31,504 bases of DNA from Clostridia bacterium (GTDB lineage Bacteria; Bacillota; Sulfobacillia; SLMV01). The position numbers were made by a program, and so were the translations under genes. The first letter of the stretch is position 1, and each line of letters starts with the position of its first letter. Below the pieces are notes generated by a model. It had not been told where the DNA came from. It did not search any database and worked only from the letters and a program-made list of their open reading frames with translations. The stretch covers positions 1 to 31,504 of the forward strand of contig SLMV01000149.1 in assembly GCA_007133365.1 (NCBI GenBank), written 5' to 3'. Shown here in pieces: positions 15,837-22,207 of this stretch.

Positions 15837-17441
15837 ATGGCTAAATTGCGAAAGAATTGGCGAAACATTATTGGCCTCATTGCCCTCGCGGCATTAGCCT
15901 ATACATTGTTCGCGATGATGGTCTATCCCGGGCGCACCGTTCCCATGCAAATTGCCGGAGGTGTCGCCATCGTTTTGGGCGCCACTTTCTTCCTTACCGG
16001 CGGTCTGAACCAGTTGCGTTTTTTCCGTTCCCGGCAATTTTTGCGGGGATCTGCAAGTACCGTCTACACTCTGGCCGTCATCGGTATCTTGATTCTCGTC
16101 AATGTCGTGGCCGGACACACCAGTGTCCGGTGGGACGTGACGGAAGCCGGATTGTTCACGCTTTCGGATCAAACCATTTCCACCTTACGAAATCTCGACC
16201 AAGATGTGGAAATCCGAGCGTTCTTCCCGAGAGAATCCGCCATACGAAGTGAAGTTAAGACGCTACTAAACGAATATTCGCATCACTCCAACCGCGTTCG
16301 GGTTCAGTTCATTGACCCCGAGGAAAAGCCGGCCATCGCCCGACAATACGAAATCACTCAACCGTTTACCACGGTCATTGAGACCAACGGCAAGAAGCAG
16401 CATATCAGTGGCTATAGTCTGTATGATTTCTCGGGATTCCAAGAACAAGCTCCCGATCCCACCCAGATCAAATTCCGGGGGGAGCAATCCTTCACCCGAG
16501 CGATCATTCGTCTGACCCAAGACATCGAGACGAAGGTCTACTTTGTTCAAGGACACGGCGAAACGAGTCTGCACGAAAGCTACAGTCAACTGGCGAACTT
16601 CCTGATCGGTGAGGGCTTACAGGTCGATGAATTGGATATCGCCCGACAAGGTGAAATACCCGACGATGCGAGCATCGTCGTCGTCGGAGGGCCAAGCCGT
16701 GACTTAAGTACCCAGGCTACCGAACTCTTAAGAGACTACGTGGACGATGGCGGTAAAGTGATGCTTCTGCTTCGTGGCCTCGAGGACCAAGAAAGGGAGT
16801 TTCCCAACCTAGAGTCATTGGTCAATCACTTGGGCCTTTATATGCGTCGGGATGCGGTGGTGGATCCGGACCGCGCGTTCTTTCAGGATCCATTAAGTCC
16901 CGTTCCCCGGATCAGTTTCCACGCCATCACCGAAGGATTGATCGAGCAGGGGTTGGCCGTGGCGCTGCCCTTTAGCCGCAGCCTCGATGCGCTGGAAGAC
17001 TACGAAGGACCCATGGAAACCCAGCGTATTTTGGTATCGTCGAGCGATGCGTGGAGTGAGACCAATCCGTCAAGTCCGAATCGCCAAAATGCAGAAGTCA
17101 CCGGAGCCCTTTCCTTAGGATATGCGGTGTCCCAAGAAGTTCCGGATGATGAGGGTGAAGGCACCACGAAGGAATCCGTGGCTGTGGTCATCGGAAGTTC
17201 GGCCTTCGTCGAAAATGACCTATTCGGTTTTCAAGGAAACGCCGATCTATTCCTCAATGCCACCCAATGGATGATGGACCGAGAAGAACTCATCTCCATT
17301 CGCCCGCAAGAACCGGAAATGCGTCGGCTGTTTTTGACACCCACCGACGGCCGGATGATCTTCTACAGCCTCACGGTGGCCTTGCCGTTTTTAATCATTG
17401 TGGCCGGGGCCACAGTTTGGTTACGCAGACGAAACAAGTAA
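15837..17441 (+). CDS. GldG-like ABC exporter auxiliary protein
   Basis: 534-aa membrane protein of the ABC_transp_aux/DUF4350 type. The N-terminus holds three hydrophobic segments (about 9-28, 35-55 and 75-95). A large extracytoplasmic domain (about 100-505) follows, and a C-terminal TM helix (about 508-528) ends in RRRNK. The motif TEAGLFTLSDQTISTL at about residue 102 is diagnostic: GldG proteins carry D-T-E-x-x-x-[FY]-T-L-S just after the N-terminal membrane region. VYFVQGHGE and VVVGGPSRDLS-like segments are also shared. It probably forms the periplasmic-side partner of the GldF-like permease. AAGGAGGGAG precedes ATG 15837. It closes the three-gene operon; a hairpin terminator follows at 17479. 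Confidence 0.9.
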   Translation: MAKLRKNWRNIIGLIALAALAYTLFAMMVYPGRTVPMQIAGGVAIVLGATFFLTGGLNQLRFFRSRQFLRGSASTVYTLAVIGILILVNVVAGHTSVRWDVTEAGLFTLSDQTISTLRNLDQDVEIRAFFPRESAIRSEVKTLLNEYSHHSNRVRVQFIDPEEKPAIARQYEITQPFTTVIETNGKKQHISGYSLYDFSGFQEQAPDPTQIKFRGEQSFTRAIIRLTQDIETKVYFVQGHGETSLHESYSQLANFLIGEGLQVDELDIARQGEIPDDASIVVVGGPSRDLSTQATELLRDYVDDGGKVMLLLRGLEDQEREFPNLESLVNHLGLYMRRDAVVDPDRAFFQDPLSPVPRISFHAITEGLIEQGLAVALPFSRSLDALEDYEGPMETQRILVSSSDAWSETNPSSPNRQNAEVTGALSLGYAVSQEVPDDEGEGTTKESVAVVIGSSAFVENDLFGFQGNADLFLNATQWMMDREELISIRPQEPEMRRLFLTPTDGRMIFYSLTVALPFLIIVAGATVWLRRRNK

Positions 17442-17478
17442 CCGACAGGAGGATCCCGACCCTTTAAGGGCTAAAGAT

Positions 17479-17508
17479 AAGGGAGGAGGTCAATTGGACT
17501 CCTCCCTT
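17479..17508 (+). terminator. Intrinsic terminator of the ABC exporter operon
   Basis: AAGGGAGGAG pairs with CTCCTCCCTT in a 10-bp stem, 38 nt after the GldG-like stop. The inner GTC/GAC could extend it by 3 bp with one bulge. The U-tract is short (TTTG), so termination may be partial. Confidence 0.6.
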
Positions 17509-17510
17509 TG

Positions 17511-17524
17511 CTATCACATGATAG
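17511..17524. promoter_or_regulatory. Palindrome upstream of the GTPase operon
   Basis: CTATCA-CA-TGATAG is a perfect 14-nt inverted repeat lying 34 bp upstream of the GTPase start, directly after the preceding terminator. It is the right size for a dimeric repressor site and overlaps the region where a promoter should be; TATTAA at 17525-17530 is a possible -10. No partner regulator is evident. Confidence 0.3.
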
Positions 17525-17557
17525 TATTAAGGCGAGTAACGTTAAGGGAGGTGCAAC

Positions 17558-18598
17558 ATGCCAGCAAATGTTAATCAAGAATACCGTGAAGCAGAAGAAC
17601 GTTGGCGTAATGCCAGCGATCCCGGAGAAAAGCTTCGGGCCCTTCAAGATATGCTCCGCACCATCCCCAAACACAAAGGGACCGAAAAGATGCAAGGGGA
17701 TATTAAACGCCGGATTGCCAAAATGCGAGACGCTAAGGAAAGTCAGAAGCAATCTGGCGGTAAACGGCGCCCCGATTGGGTGGTGGAAAGGCAAGGCTCT
17801 GGTCAAATCATGGTCGCCGGCCCTCCCAACAGTGGCAAGTCCTCCATTATTGCATCCTTGACCAACGCCGATCCCGAAATTGCGGACTATCCCTTCTCGA
17901 CCGTAATGCCGGCACCGGCCATGTTGAAATTTGAAAATGTTCAAATCCAATTGGTCGATCTTCCGCCCTTGCACGCGGAAATGTCGCCTCCTTGGTTAGC
18001 GGATGTGTTTCGTGGTGCCGATGGTATTCTTTTCGTCTTGGATTTATCCGATGATGATATCTTACACCACGCGGAGGCCGCGCTGGCCTTTCTAGAGGAG
18101 AAAAAATTTACCCTCACATGTCCCGAGGGTTTTGAGGATATGGACATGATTGAAGGCGAAACGACCCCTCAATCCGATGGAATCCCCTATCCCTGTTTGA
18201 TCGCAGCCAACAAGTTTGAAGAAAGCGAAACTGCCGAACTGCGGCTCGATTTGCTCACGGAAATGTGGAAAGAGGCAGGCCACCCGCCTCTTCCGCTGCT
18301 TCGCGTGTCGACGAAAAATGGGATGGGAATTGAATGTCTGAAACGCTCGTTATGGGTGATGTTAGATAAGATCCGCGTGTTTACGCGGCCGCCCGGTCAG
18401 GACCCCGATTACTCCGCACCTTTTGTTTTAGACCGCGGTGCCACCGCGTTAGATCTAGCCTATGCCATCCACAAAGACATCGGTGCCCGGTTTAAATATG
18501 CTCGGGCCTGGGGGGCCGAAACCTTTGACGCGCAGATGGTCGGCCGTGATCACGTTCTGTGCGACGGCGACGTATTGGAAGTTCACAGCGATTCTTAA
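17558..18598 (+). CDS. DRG/OBG-like GTPase with C-terminal TGS domain
   Basis: 346-aa cytosolic GTPase-like protein resembling archaeal/eukaryotic DRG proteins. A helical, highly charged N-terminal segment (1-75) is followed by the G domain: G1 GPPNSGKSS (88-96), switch region with YPFSTVMPAP (111-120), G3 DLPP (134-137), G4-like NKFE (218-221), G5-like STK (251-253). A TGS domain (about 271-343, RVFTRPPGQ...VLCDGDVLEVH) ends the protein. DRG proteins bind ribosomes or translation factors. Two deviations are notable: G3 has DLPP instead of DxxG, and the G4 aspartate that selects guanine is glutamate. Nucleotide specificity may therefore be relaxed, as in OBG/YchF. Start ATG 17558 follows AAGGGAGG. 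It is followed by 20 bp and the RpiA-like unknown gene. Confidence 0.88.
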   Translation: MPANVNQEYREAEERWRNASDPGEKLRALQDMLRTIPKHKGTEKMQGDIKRRIAKMRDAKESQKQSGGKRRPDWVVERQGSGQIMVAGPPNSGKSSIIASLTNADPEIADYPFSTVMPAPAMLKFENVQIQLVDLPPLHAEMSPPWLADVFRGADGILFVLDLSDDDILHHAEAALAFLEEKKFTLTCPEGFEDMDMIEGETTPQSDGIPYPCLIAANKFEESETAELRLDLLTEMWKEAGHPPLPLLRVSTKNGMGIECLKRSLWVMLDKIRVFTRPPGQDPDYSAPFVLDRGATALDLAYAIHKDIGARFKYARAWGAETFDAQMVGRDHVLCDGDVLEVHSDS

Positions 18599-18618
18599 CT
18601 CGGAAAGGAGCACTGCCC

Positions 18619-19371
18619 ATGCCTAAGACCCATGTCGTCCTGACTCCCGCCGAATCCAAACGCCTCATTGCGCAAGCAGTGGCCCAGATGAAACCTGTAA
18701 AAAAGGCACTCACGGATGGCATCATCGTCATCGCAACTGGAACGACGAACACTTACGTCCTCGAAGCGATCACCGGGCAGGATTTACAACAACACGAATA
18801 CATCACCGGTGTTACCACACCCGCGCACTCAACCCGCGAAATCCCCGATGATCGTAAGGCCGATCTCGTCCTTCGCCAGGGAATACCCGATCAGTCCCTG
18901 GATCGCTTTAGTGCCTTGGACCATATGAAACCCGGTGACGTTTACATTAAAGGTGCCAACGCATTAAATTATGCAGAAAAACAGGCCGGGATTCTAATTG
19001 GGGGTCACGGGGGTGGCGGAACGATCGGCGGTGCTTGGGGACACATCATCGGACGCCGGCTGCACTTCATCCTACCCATCGGCTTAGAAAAGTGTGTGGC
19101 ACATGATATCAATGGTATCGCCAGGAAACTGAATTCACCCGATACGTTCGATCCAGACCCTCCGCGATTGATGCCGGTTTACGGGCATATCATCACCGAG
19201 ATCGAAGCATTTGAGATTTTATGCGATGTTACCGGTTACCACATTGCCTCCGGCGGCGTGGCCGGTGCCGAAGGGGCCGTTCGACTATTGCTCGAGGGAA
19301 CAGGCGCGGCCTTGGCGAACGTCCGGGAAAAAATGGCGGAGATTCAGGGCGAACCACCCTTTTTGGGATGA
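18619..19371 (+). CDS. Conserved protein of unknown function, RpiA/ISOCOT-like motif order
   Basis: 250-aa cytosolic protein that I cannot assign to a named family. An ordered set of motifs recalls ribose-5-phosphate isomerase A and related sugar-phosphate-binding (ISOCOT) folds: IATGTTNTYV (38-47, compare LGTGST), GVTTPAHSTRE (64-74), DVYIKGANALN (107-117, compare DxxIDGADE), then a glycine-rich GGHGGGGTIGGAWG (128-141) and PIGLEK (153-158). The order of motifs is the evidence; no alignment was possible. The GADE catalytic acid pair is not conserved, so isomerase activity is not claimed. ATG 18619 follows GGAAAGGAG. It lies between a DRG-like GTPase and an RNase Z-like hydrolase with 20-bp and 4-bp gaps, so the three are surely co-transcribed. 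Confidence 0.75.
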   Translation: MPKTHVVLTPAESKRLIAQAVAQMKPVKKALTDGIIVIATGTTNTYVLEAITGQDLQQHEYITGVTTPAHSTREIPDDRKADLVLRQGIPDQSLDRFSALDHMKPGDVYIKGANALNYAEKQAGILIGGHGGGGTIGGAWGHIIGRRLHFILPIGLEKCVAHDINGIARKLNSPDTFDPDPPRLMPVYGHIITEIEAFEILCDVTGYHIASGGVAGAEGAVRLLLEGTGAALANVREKMAEIQGEPPFLG

Positions 19372-19375
19372 TACC

Positions 19376-20107
19376 ATGAAACTCACCATACTCGGTCGCT
19401 ACTCCCCTTATCCACCTGCGGACGGGGCCTGCCCCGGCTATCTGGTAACGTCAAAAGGCGAATCCCTCCTGCTTGATTGTGGCAGCGGCGTGGTGGCGCG
19501 ACTACAAAGACATATCGAATTTGCCCAATTAAAGGTTGTCATCTTGAGCCATCTGCACGGGGATCATTGCTCGGATATCCAGGTTCTCCGGTACGCCATT
19601 GATCAAGACATTCGATCACAGGTCGACCACCCCGGGATAACGGTCTACGCCCCGCCCGAACCGGACGAGGAATTCCGGCGTTTAGCCTATAAGAAAGCGC
19701 TGTGGGCTCGTTCATTAACCGACGGACAGCAGTTCACCGTTGGACCGTTTCGGGTCAGGGTACAGGAAACGGATCATCCCTTGACCTGTTTTGCCGTTCG
19801 CATCGAGGATGGCCAGCACACCTTGACCTACACCGGCGACACCGCCTTTTTTCCTCAATTGGCCGAATTCGCCCGGGGAAGCGATCTCTTGTTGGCAGAA
19901 GCCTCGCTCAGCCCCACAGAAGAAGGGTTTCGCGGGCACATGACCGGTGCTCAAGCCGGACATCTTGCCGAAGCCGCTCGCGTCAAACAGTTGATGCTCA
20001 CGCATTTTTGGCCCGCTTCCGATCCCAAATCGCTGGCAAACGCCGCCAGCGACATGACGGCCGCGCCCGTTTGGGTGGCAGAGGAAGACCAAACCTACTC
20101 GGTATGA
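19376..20107 (+). CDS. MBL-fold metal-dependent hydrolase, RNase Z-like
   Basis: 243-aa cytosolic protein of the RNase Z/ElaC-like branch of metallo-beta-lactamases. Metal-binding motifs: HLHGDHCSD (HxHxDH), a late H in ETDHPLTCF, the aspartate of YTGDTAF, and a C-terminal HFWP histidine. The LLLAEAS and GHMTGAQAGHLAEAARVKQLMLTH segments are standard for this subgroup. At 243 aa it lacks the exosite arm that tRNA 3'-processing RNase Z needs, so another phosphoester substrate is more likely, possibly a cyclic or nucleotide compound. ATG 19376 starts 4 nt after the upstream stop with no independent strong ribosome binding site, which points to translational coupling. A strong bidirectional terminator follows. 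Confidence 0.88.
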   Translation: MKLTILGRYSPYPPADGACPGYLVTSKGESLLLDCGSGVVARLQRHIEFAQLKVVILSHLHGDHCSDIQVLRYAIDQDIRSQVDHPGITVYAPPEPDEEFRRLAYKKALWARSLTDGQQFTVGPFRVRVQETDHPLTCFAVRIEDGQHTLTYTGDTAFFPQLAEFARGSDLLLAEASLSPTEEGFRGHMTGAQAGHLAEAARVKQLMLTHFWPASDPKSLANAASDMTAAPVWVAEEDQTYSV

Positions 20108-20109
20108 TC

Positions 20110-20153
20110 AAACGGGGCATCGCCAGTAATCTCAATCTGGCGATGCCCCGTTT
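20110..20153. terminator. Very strong bidirectional terminator
   Basis: AAACGGGGCATCGCCAG and CTGGCGATGCCCCGTTT form a perfect 17-bp stem around a 10-nt loop, with A- and T-runs on either flank. It lies between the RNase Z-like gene (+) and the ECF S component (-), and ends both transcripts. Confidence 0.92.
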
Positions 20154-20159
20154 CCATGC

Positions 20160-20690
20160 CTAGAGTCGCATGTTTTCGGCGGGCCCATTCCCCGCATCGA
20201 GTTCGTTGCTCGGTGCGCGGTCATCAAGTTTGCTGAGCACTTGCACTAACGGCTTGAACAAAACCAATACCATGACAAAATTGGAAACGCCGTGAACAAT
20301 ATCGAAAGGGATGCCGCGAATCCAGTAAGTAACACCGTAGGCCACCCCATAAAACAAGGATTCGAATACGGCGAAAAAGAGCCCGAACGTCAATCCGAAA
20401 ATACCCGAAATTATTGCATACCCGTATTCCGTTTCGATCACTTTATCAAGGGCCGCGGTGACCAGGACCAACGAGGGCCAAATCACATAATAGCCCAATA
20501 CCCAGGTTGCAAACCCGTACAGCAAAACTTCCGTCGTCGCAAATACCAACGCAATCAACAATGACCGCTTGGTGCCCAACGCCACGGTGTAGACAATGAA
20601 CAAAAGCGCAACAATATGGACGTTGGGGATAAAACTCAACGCCATTTTACCGGCAGTGACGCACGCGCTCAAAAGCGCAATAATCACCAC
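20160..20690 (-). CDS. ECF transporter S component, riboswitch-linked (probable corrinoid uptake)
   Basis: 176-aa membrane protein with about five TM helices and the S-component signatures IPNVHIVALLFIVYTVALG and EVLLYGFATWVLGYYVIWPS. S components bind a vitamin and dock onto a shared EcfT/A/A' module, which is not in this window. The cobalamin riboswitch and DUF4430 gene upstream suggest a corrinoid, cobinamide or related cofactor; that is inference from context. The GTG start at 20690 lacks a ribosome binding site. Reading the same frame back, WSVIRIHD follows the DUF4430 stop directly, with only one UAG between the two proteins. The natural S-component N-terminus would include IRIHDVVIIALLSA, so the true start may be upstream, by UAG read-through or a rare codon (ATT). 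Confidence 0.82.
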   Translation of the reverse strand: MVIIALLSACVTAGKMALSFIPNVHIVALLFIVYTVALGTKRSLLIALVFATTEVLLYGFATWVLGYYVIWPSLVLVTAALDKVIETEYGYAIISGIFGLTFGLFFAVFESLFYGVAYGVTYWIRGIPFDIVHGVSNFVMVLVLFKPLVQVLSKLDDRAPSNELDAGNGPAENMRL

Positions 20691-20714
20691 ATCATGGATG
20701 CGAATGACCGACCA

Positions 20715-21113
20715 CTACCATTCTCTTAGCTCAAACGCATAAGTCGCATCATCCGTCAGCGGGATTTCATCAACCCCGGTTTCGGCTTCAGCCCCGTTGA
20801 CACTGATATGGAAAAACTCATTTTGGGATTCGTTAGCCCGATAGTTATTCATCCCAACCACCATGCTGCCAAAATCGGTGGTTTCGAGCATAACTCCCAG
20901 CGTCTCTTCCTCTTCCATGAGCAGGTCTTTTAGGAAATCCGCATCTGTTTGGAACGACCAGGACTCGTTAACATCTTCTTTTGGAATCACTACCTCAATG
21001 CTCACTTCCTTAGTACCAGGGGTGGCCTCCGGTCCCCAAATTGCTTGATATCCTGTAATTAACACGGCGGCAATGACGAGGACAAATAAAATAACACCTA
21101 ACTTCTTTCCCAT
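20715..21113 (-). CDS. DUF4430 (transcobalamin-like) membrane-anchored protein
   Basis: 132-aa exported protein. One N-terminal TM helix (5-24) acts as signal anchor; no lipobox cysteine is visible, so it is probably a membrane-tethered rather than lipidated protein. The extracytoplasmic part (30-132) matches the DUF4430 pattern: DFLKDLL, LETTDFGSMVVGMN, FFHISVNG and the terminal DDATYAFELREW, a fold related to the C-terminal domain of eukaryotic transcobalamin. DUF4430 proteins commonly accompany ECF S components and are thought to capture the ligand outside the cell. ATG 21113 follows GGGAGG. The gene is the first in the riboswitch transcript, roughly 330 nt downstream of it, and is followed in the same frame by the S component. 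Confidence 0.83.
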   Translation of the reverse strand: MGKKLGVILFVLVIAAVLITGYQAIWGPEATPGTKEVSIEVVIPKEDVNESWSFQTDADFLKDLLMEEEETLGVMLETTDFGSMVVGMNNYRANESQNEFFHISVNGAEAETGVDEIPLTDDATYAFELREW

Positions 21114-21164
21114 GGTTATCCTCCCTTAAATTGATCTTTTCTCCGGTCGTATCCGCCCACCGGT

Positions 21165-21323
21165 TCATTCAAAAGCCGTCTTCCTTTCGCGGGTATAACC
21201 GACCGGTAGTTGATATATCAGGGAGGCGTTGTCCCGGTAGAACATAACATGGCGACACACCCTTTTCCCAAGGAGGTGGCGTGAAGGATCGTGCACATCT
21301 AGGGATATCGCGGTATGATTCAT
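21165..21323 (-). CDS. Possible 52-aa leader ORF between riboswitch and DUF4430 gene
   Basis: A short frame starts at ATG 21323 with GGGAGG 6 nt upstream and runs 52 codons to 21165 (MNHTAISLDVHDPSRHLLGK...). No family is recognised and there is no membrane segment. The ribosome binding site is itself part of a hairpin (CCTCCC 21352-21347 with GGGAGG 21335-21330 on the minus strand). It may be a small protein, a translated leader for expression control, or chance. Confidence 0.3.
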   Translation of the reverse strand: MNHTAISLDVHDPSRHLLGKRVCRHVMFYRDNASLIYQLPVGYTRERKTAFE

Positions 21324-21329
21324 GGTCTG

Positions 21330-21352
21330 CCTCCCTAAAGCAAAGTGGGAGG
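21330..21352 (-). promoter_or_regulatory. Hairpin sequestering a ribosome binding site, candidate expression platform
   Basis: On the minus strand CCTCCC and GGGAGG pair around an 11-nt loop about 95 nt downstream of the cobalamin aptamer. The 3' arm is the ribosome binding site of the 52-aa leader frame. No intrinsic terminator with U-tract is found between aptamer and DUF4430, so control by translation (or Rho) fits better than by termination. Confidence 0.35.
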
Positions 21353-21444
21353 AGATCGCAACGACGGCGATGAATCGCCTGATAATATGACGGGTAAGCG
21401 CAGAAGTCAGCCTTCCCGCGAAGACTGCGACCTCCAAAGTGTTT

Positions 21445-21621
21445 GCCGGTAGGTCTTCGGACTTGTGGGCATTTTATCGATCCCTACTCCTCGTCGCTTC
21501 CCAGCAACTGCTTCTGCCAGTGCTTACATAACGAGTTTCGTTCCCACTTACCGCTGCGGGGCAGTCCCGGACTTTCACCGGGTTCCCTCTTAGCTCTCCG
21601 AACCTTTCAGAGAGACCGGTC
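21445..21621 (-). ncRNA. Cobalamin riboswitch (B12 aptamer)
   Basis: The minus strand carries the diagnostic core. GGGAACCCGGTGAAAGTCC is followed by GGGACTGCCCCGCAGCGG (core between 21549 and 21586). Further on the B12-box type segment GAAGACCTACC occurs at 21458-21448. A closing P1 helix is seen as CCGGT (21619-21615) with ACCGG (21450-21446). The element lies a few nt after a strong promoter and upstream of the DUF4430 and ECF S genes, so adenosyl- or other cobalamin should repress corrinoid uptake. No downstream terminator is seen. Confidence 0.93.
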
Positions 21622-21633
21622 AATACGAACCTT

Positions 21634-21662
21634 ATTTTAAGTGCCGACGATAATGGTGTCAA
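21634..21662 (-). promoter_or_regulatory. Sigma-A-type promoter of the cobalamin riboswitch
   Basis: On the minus strand TTGACA (21662-21657) and TAAAAT (21639-21634) are separated by exactly 17 bp. Transcription would start near 21627, a few nt ahead of the aptamer's P1 helix. Confidence 0.88.
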
Positions 21663-22204
21663 CTCTAACAAATCGATCCGTCTATCCGAAAGAGAAAACC
21701 GTAATCCACATCCATCACCTTCATCAACCCCTCCCCGTTATTCACGGCGGGAAAAACAACGTTTCCGACTGTTGAAGACCCCAAAGACCCCGCCCGTTTT
21801 GATCCAACCGGGTTTGCCAAAGAAATGGGCGGTCTTTCCCGACGATAATTGACCATGGGACTGCCAAGCAAAACCCGTCCGCTGATCACCATCGGTTAAC
21901 ATGTTCGCAGATGAAGCGAAAGGATGTATGGAAGGTTTTGCTCGCTAAGGAATCAATCGAGGCAAGCGATTCGATTGCTTTTCGCATCCTAACATCCGGG
22001 GATAAAGTGAAGTGCCGAGCCTTTCCCACCTCTTCGGACCAGCGCAGGTCCAAGGTGCAAACACCGTTCATGCTACTGATATCCTCCAAAACATATGACC
22101 GAAGATGGGGAAAAGGCCCGGAAAGCGGTGAAGGAATCACTCCTTCGCTTATCGAATTCCAAATGGAACCTTGCGTTTAACAACTTGACCATAAAGGAGG
22201 AGAT
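21663..22204. other. 540-bp stretch without a supported gene
   Basis: This lies between the riboswitch promoter and the Lon gene. Open frames exist on both strands (for example 21911-22180 + and 21886-22140 -), but none has a spaced ribosome binding site or family-like composition, and they overlap. The region contains a 7-bp inverted repeat, CAATCGA (21954-21960) with TCGATTG (21971-21977). It also holds a small hairpin followed by TTTTC (21964-21982), possibly a weak terminator. A Lon promoter must lie here but I cannot place it. Confidence 0.4.
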
Positions 22205-22207
22205 TTG

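Noticed and set aside
21324..21437. N-terminal extension of the 52-aa leader frame to 90 aa
   Set aside because: TTG start without a spaced site, and it begins almost at the end of the riboswitch aptamer.
21886..22140. 84-aa minus-strand frame before the Lon gene
   Set aside because: Ribosome-binding sequence directly abuts the GTG, no family features, and it faces a competing plus frame.
21911..22180. 89-aa plus-strand frame before the Lon gene
   Set aside because: No ribosome binding site at its ATG and no recognisable family; overlaps an equally plausible minus frame.
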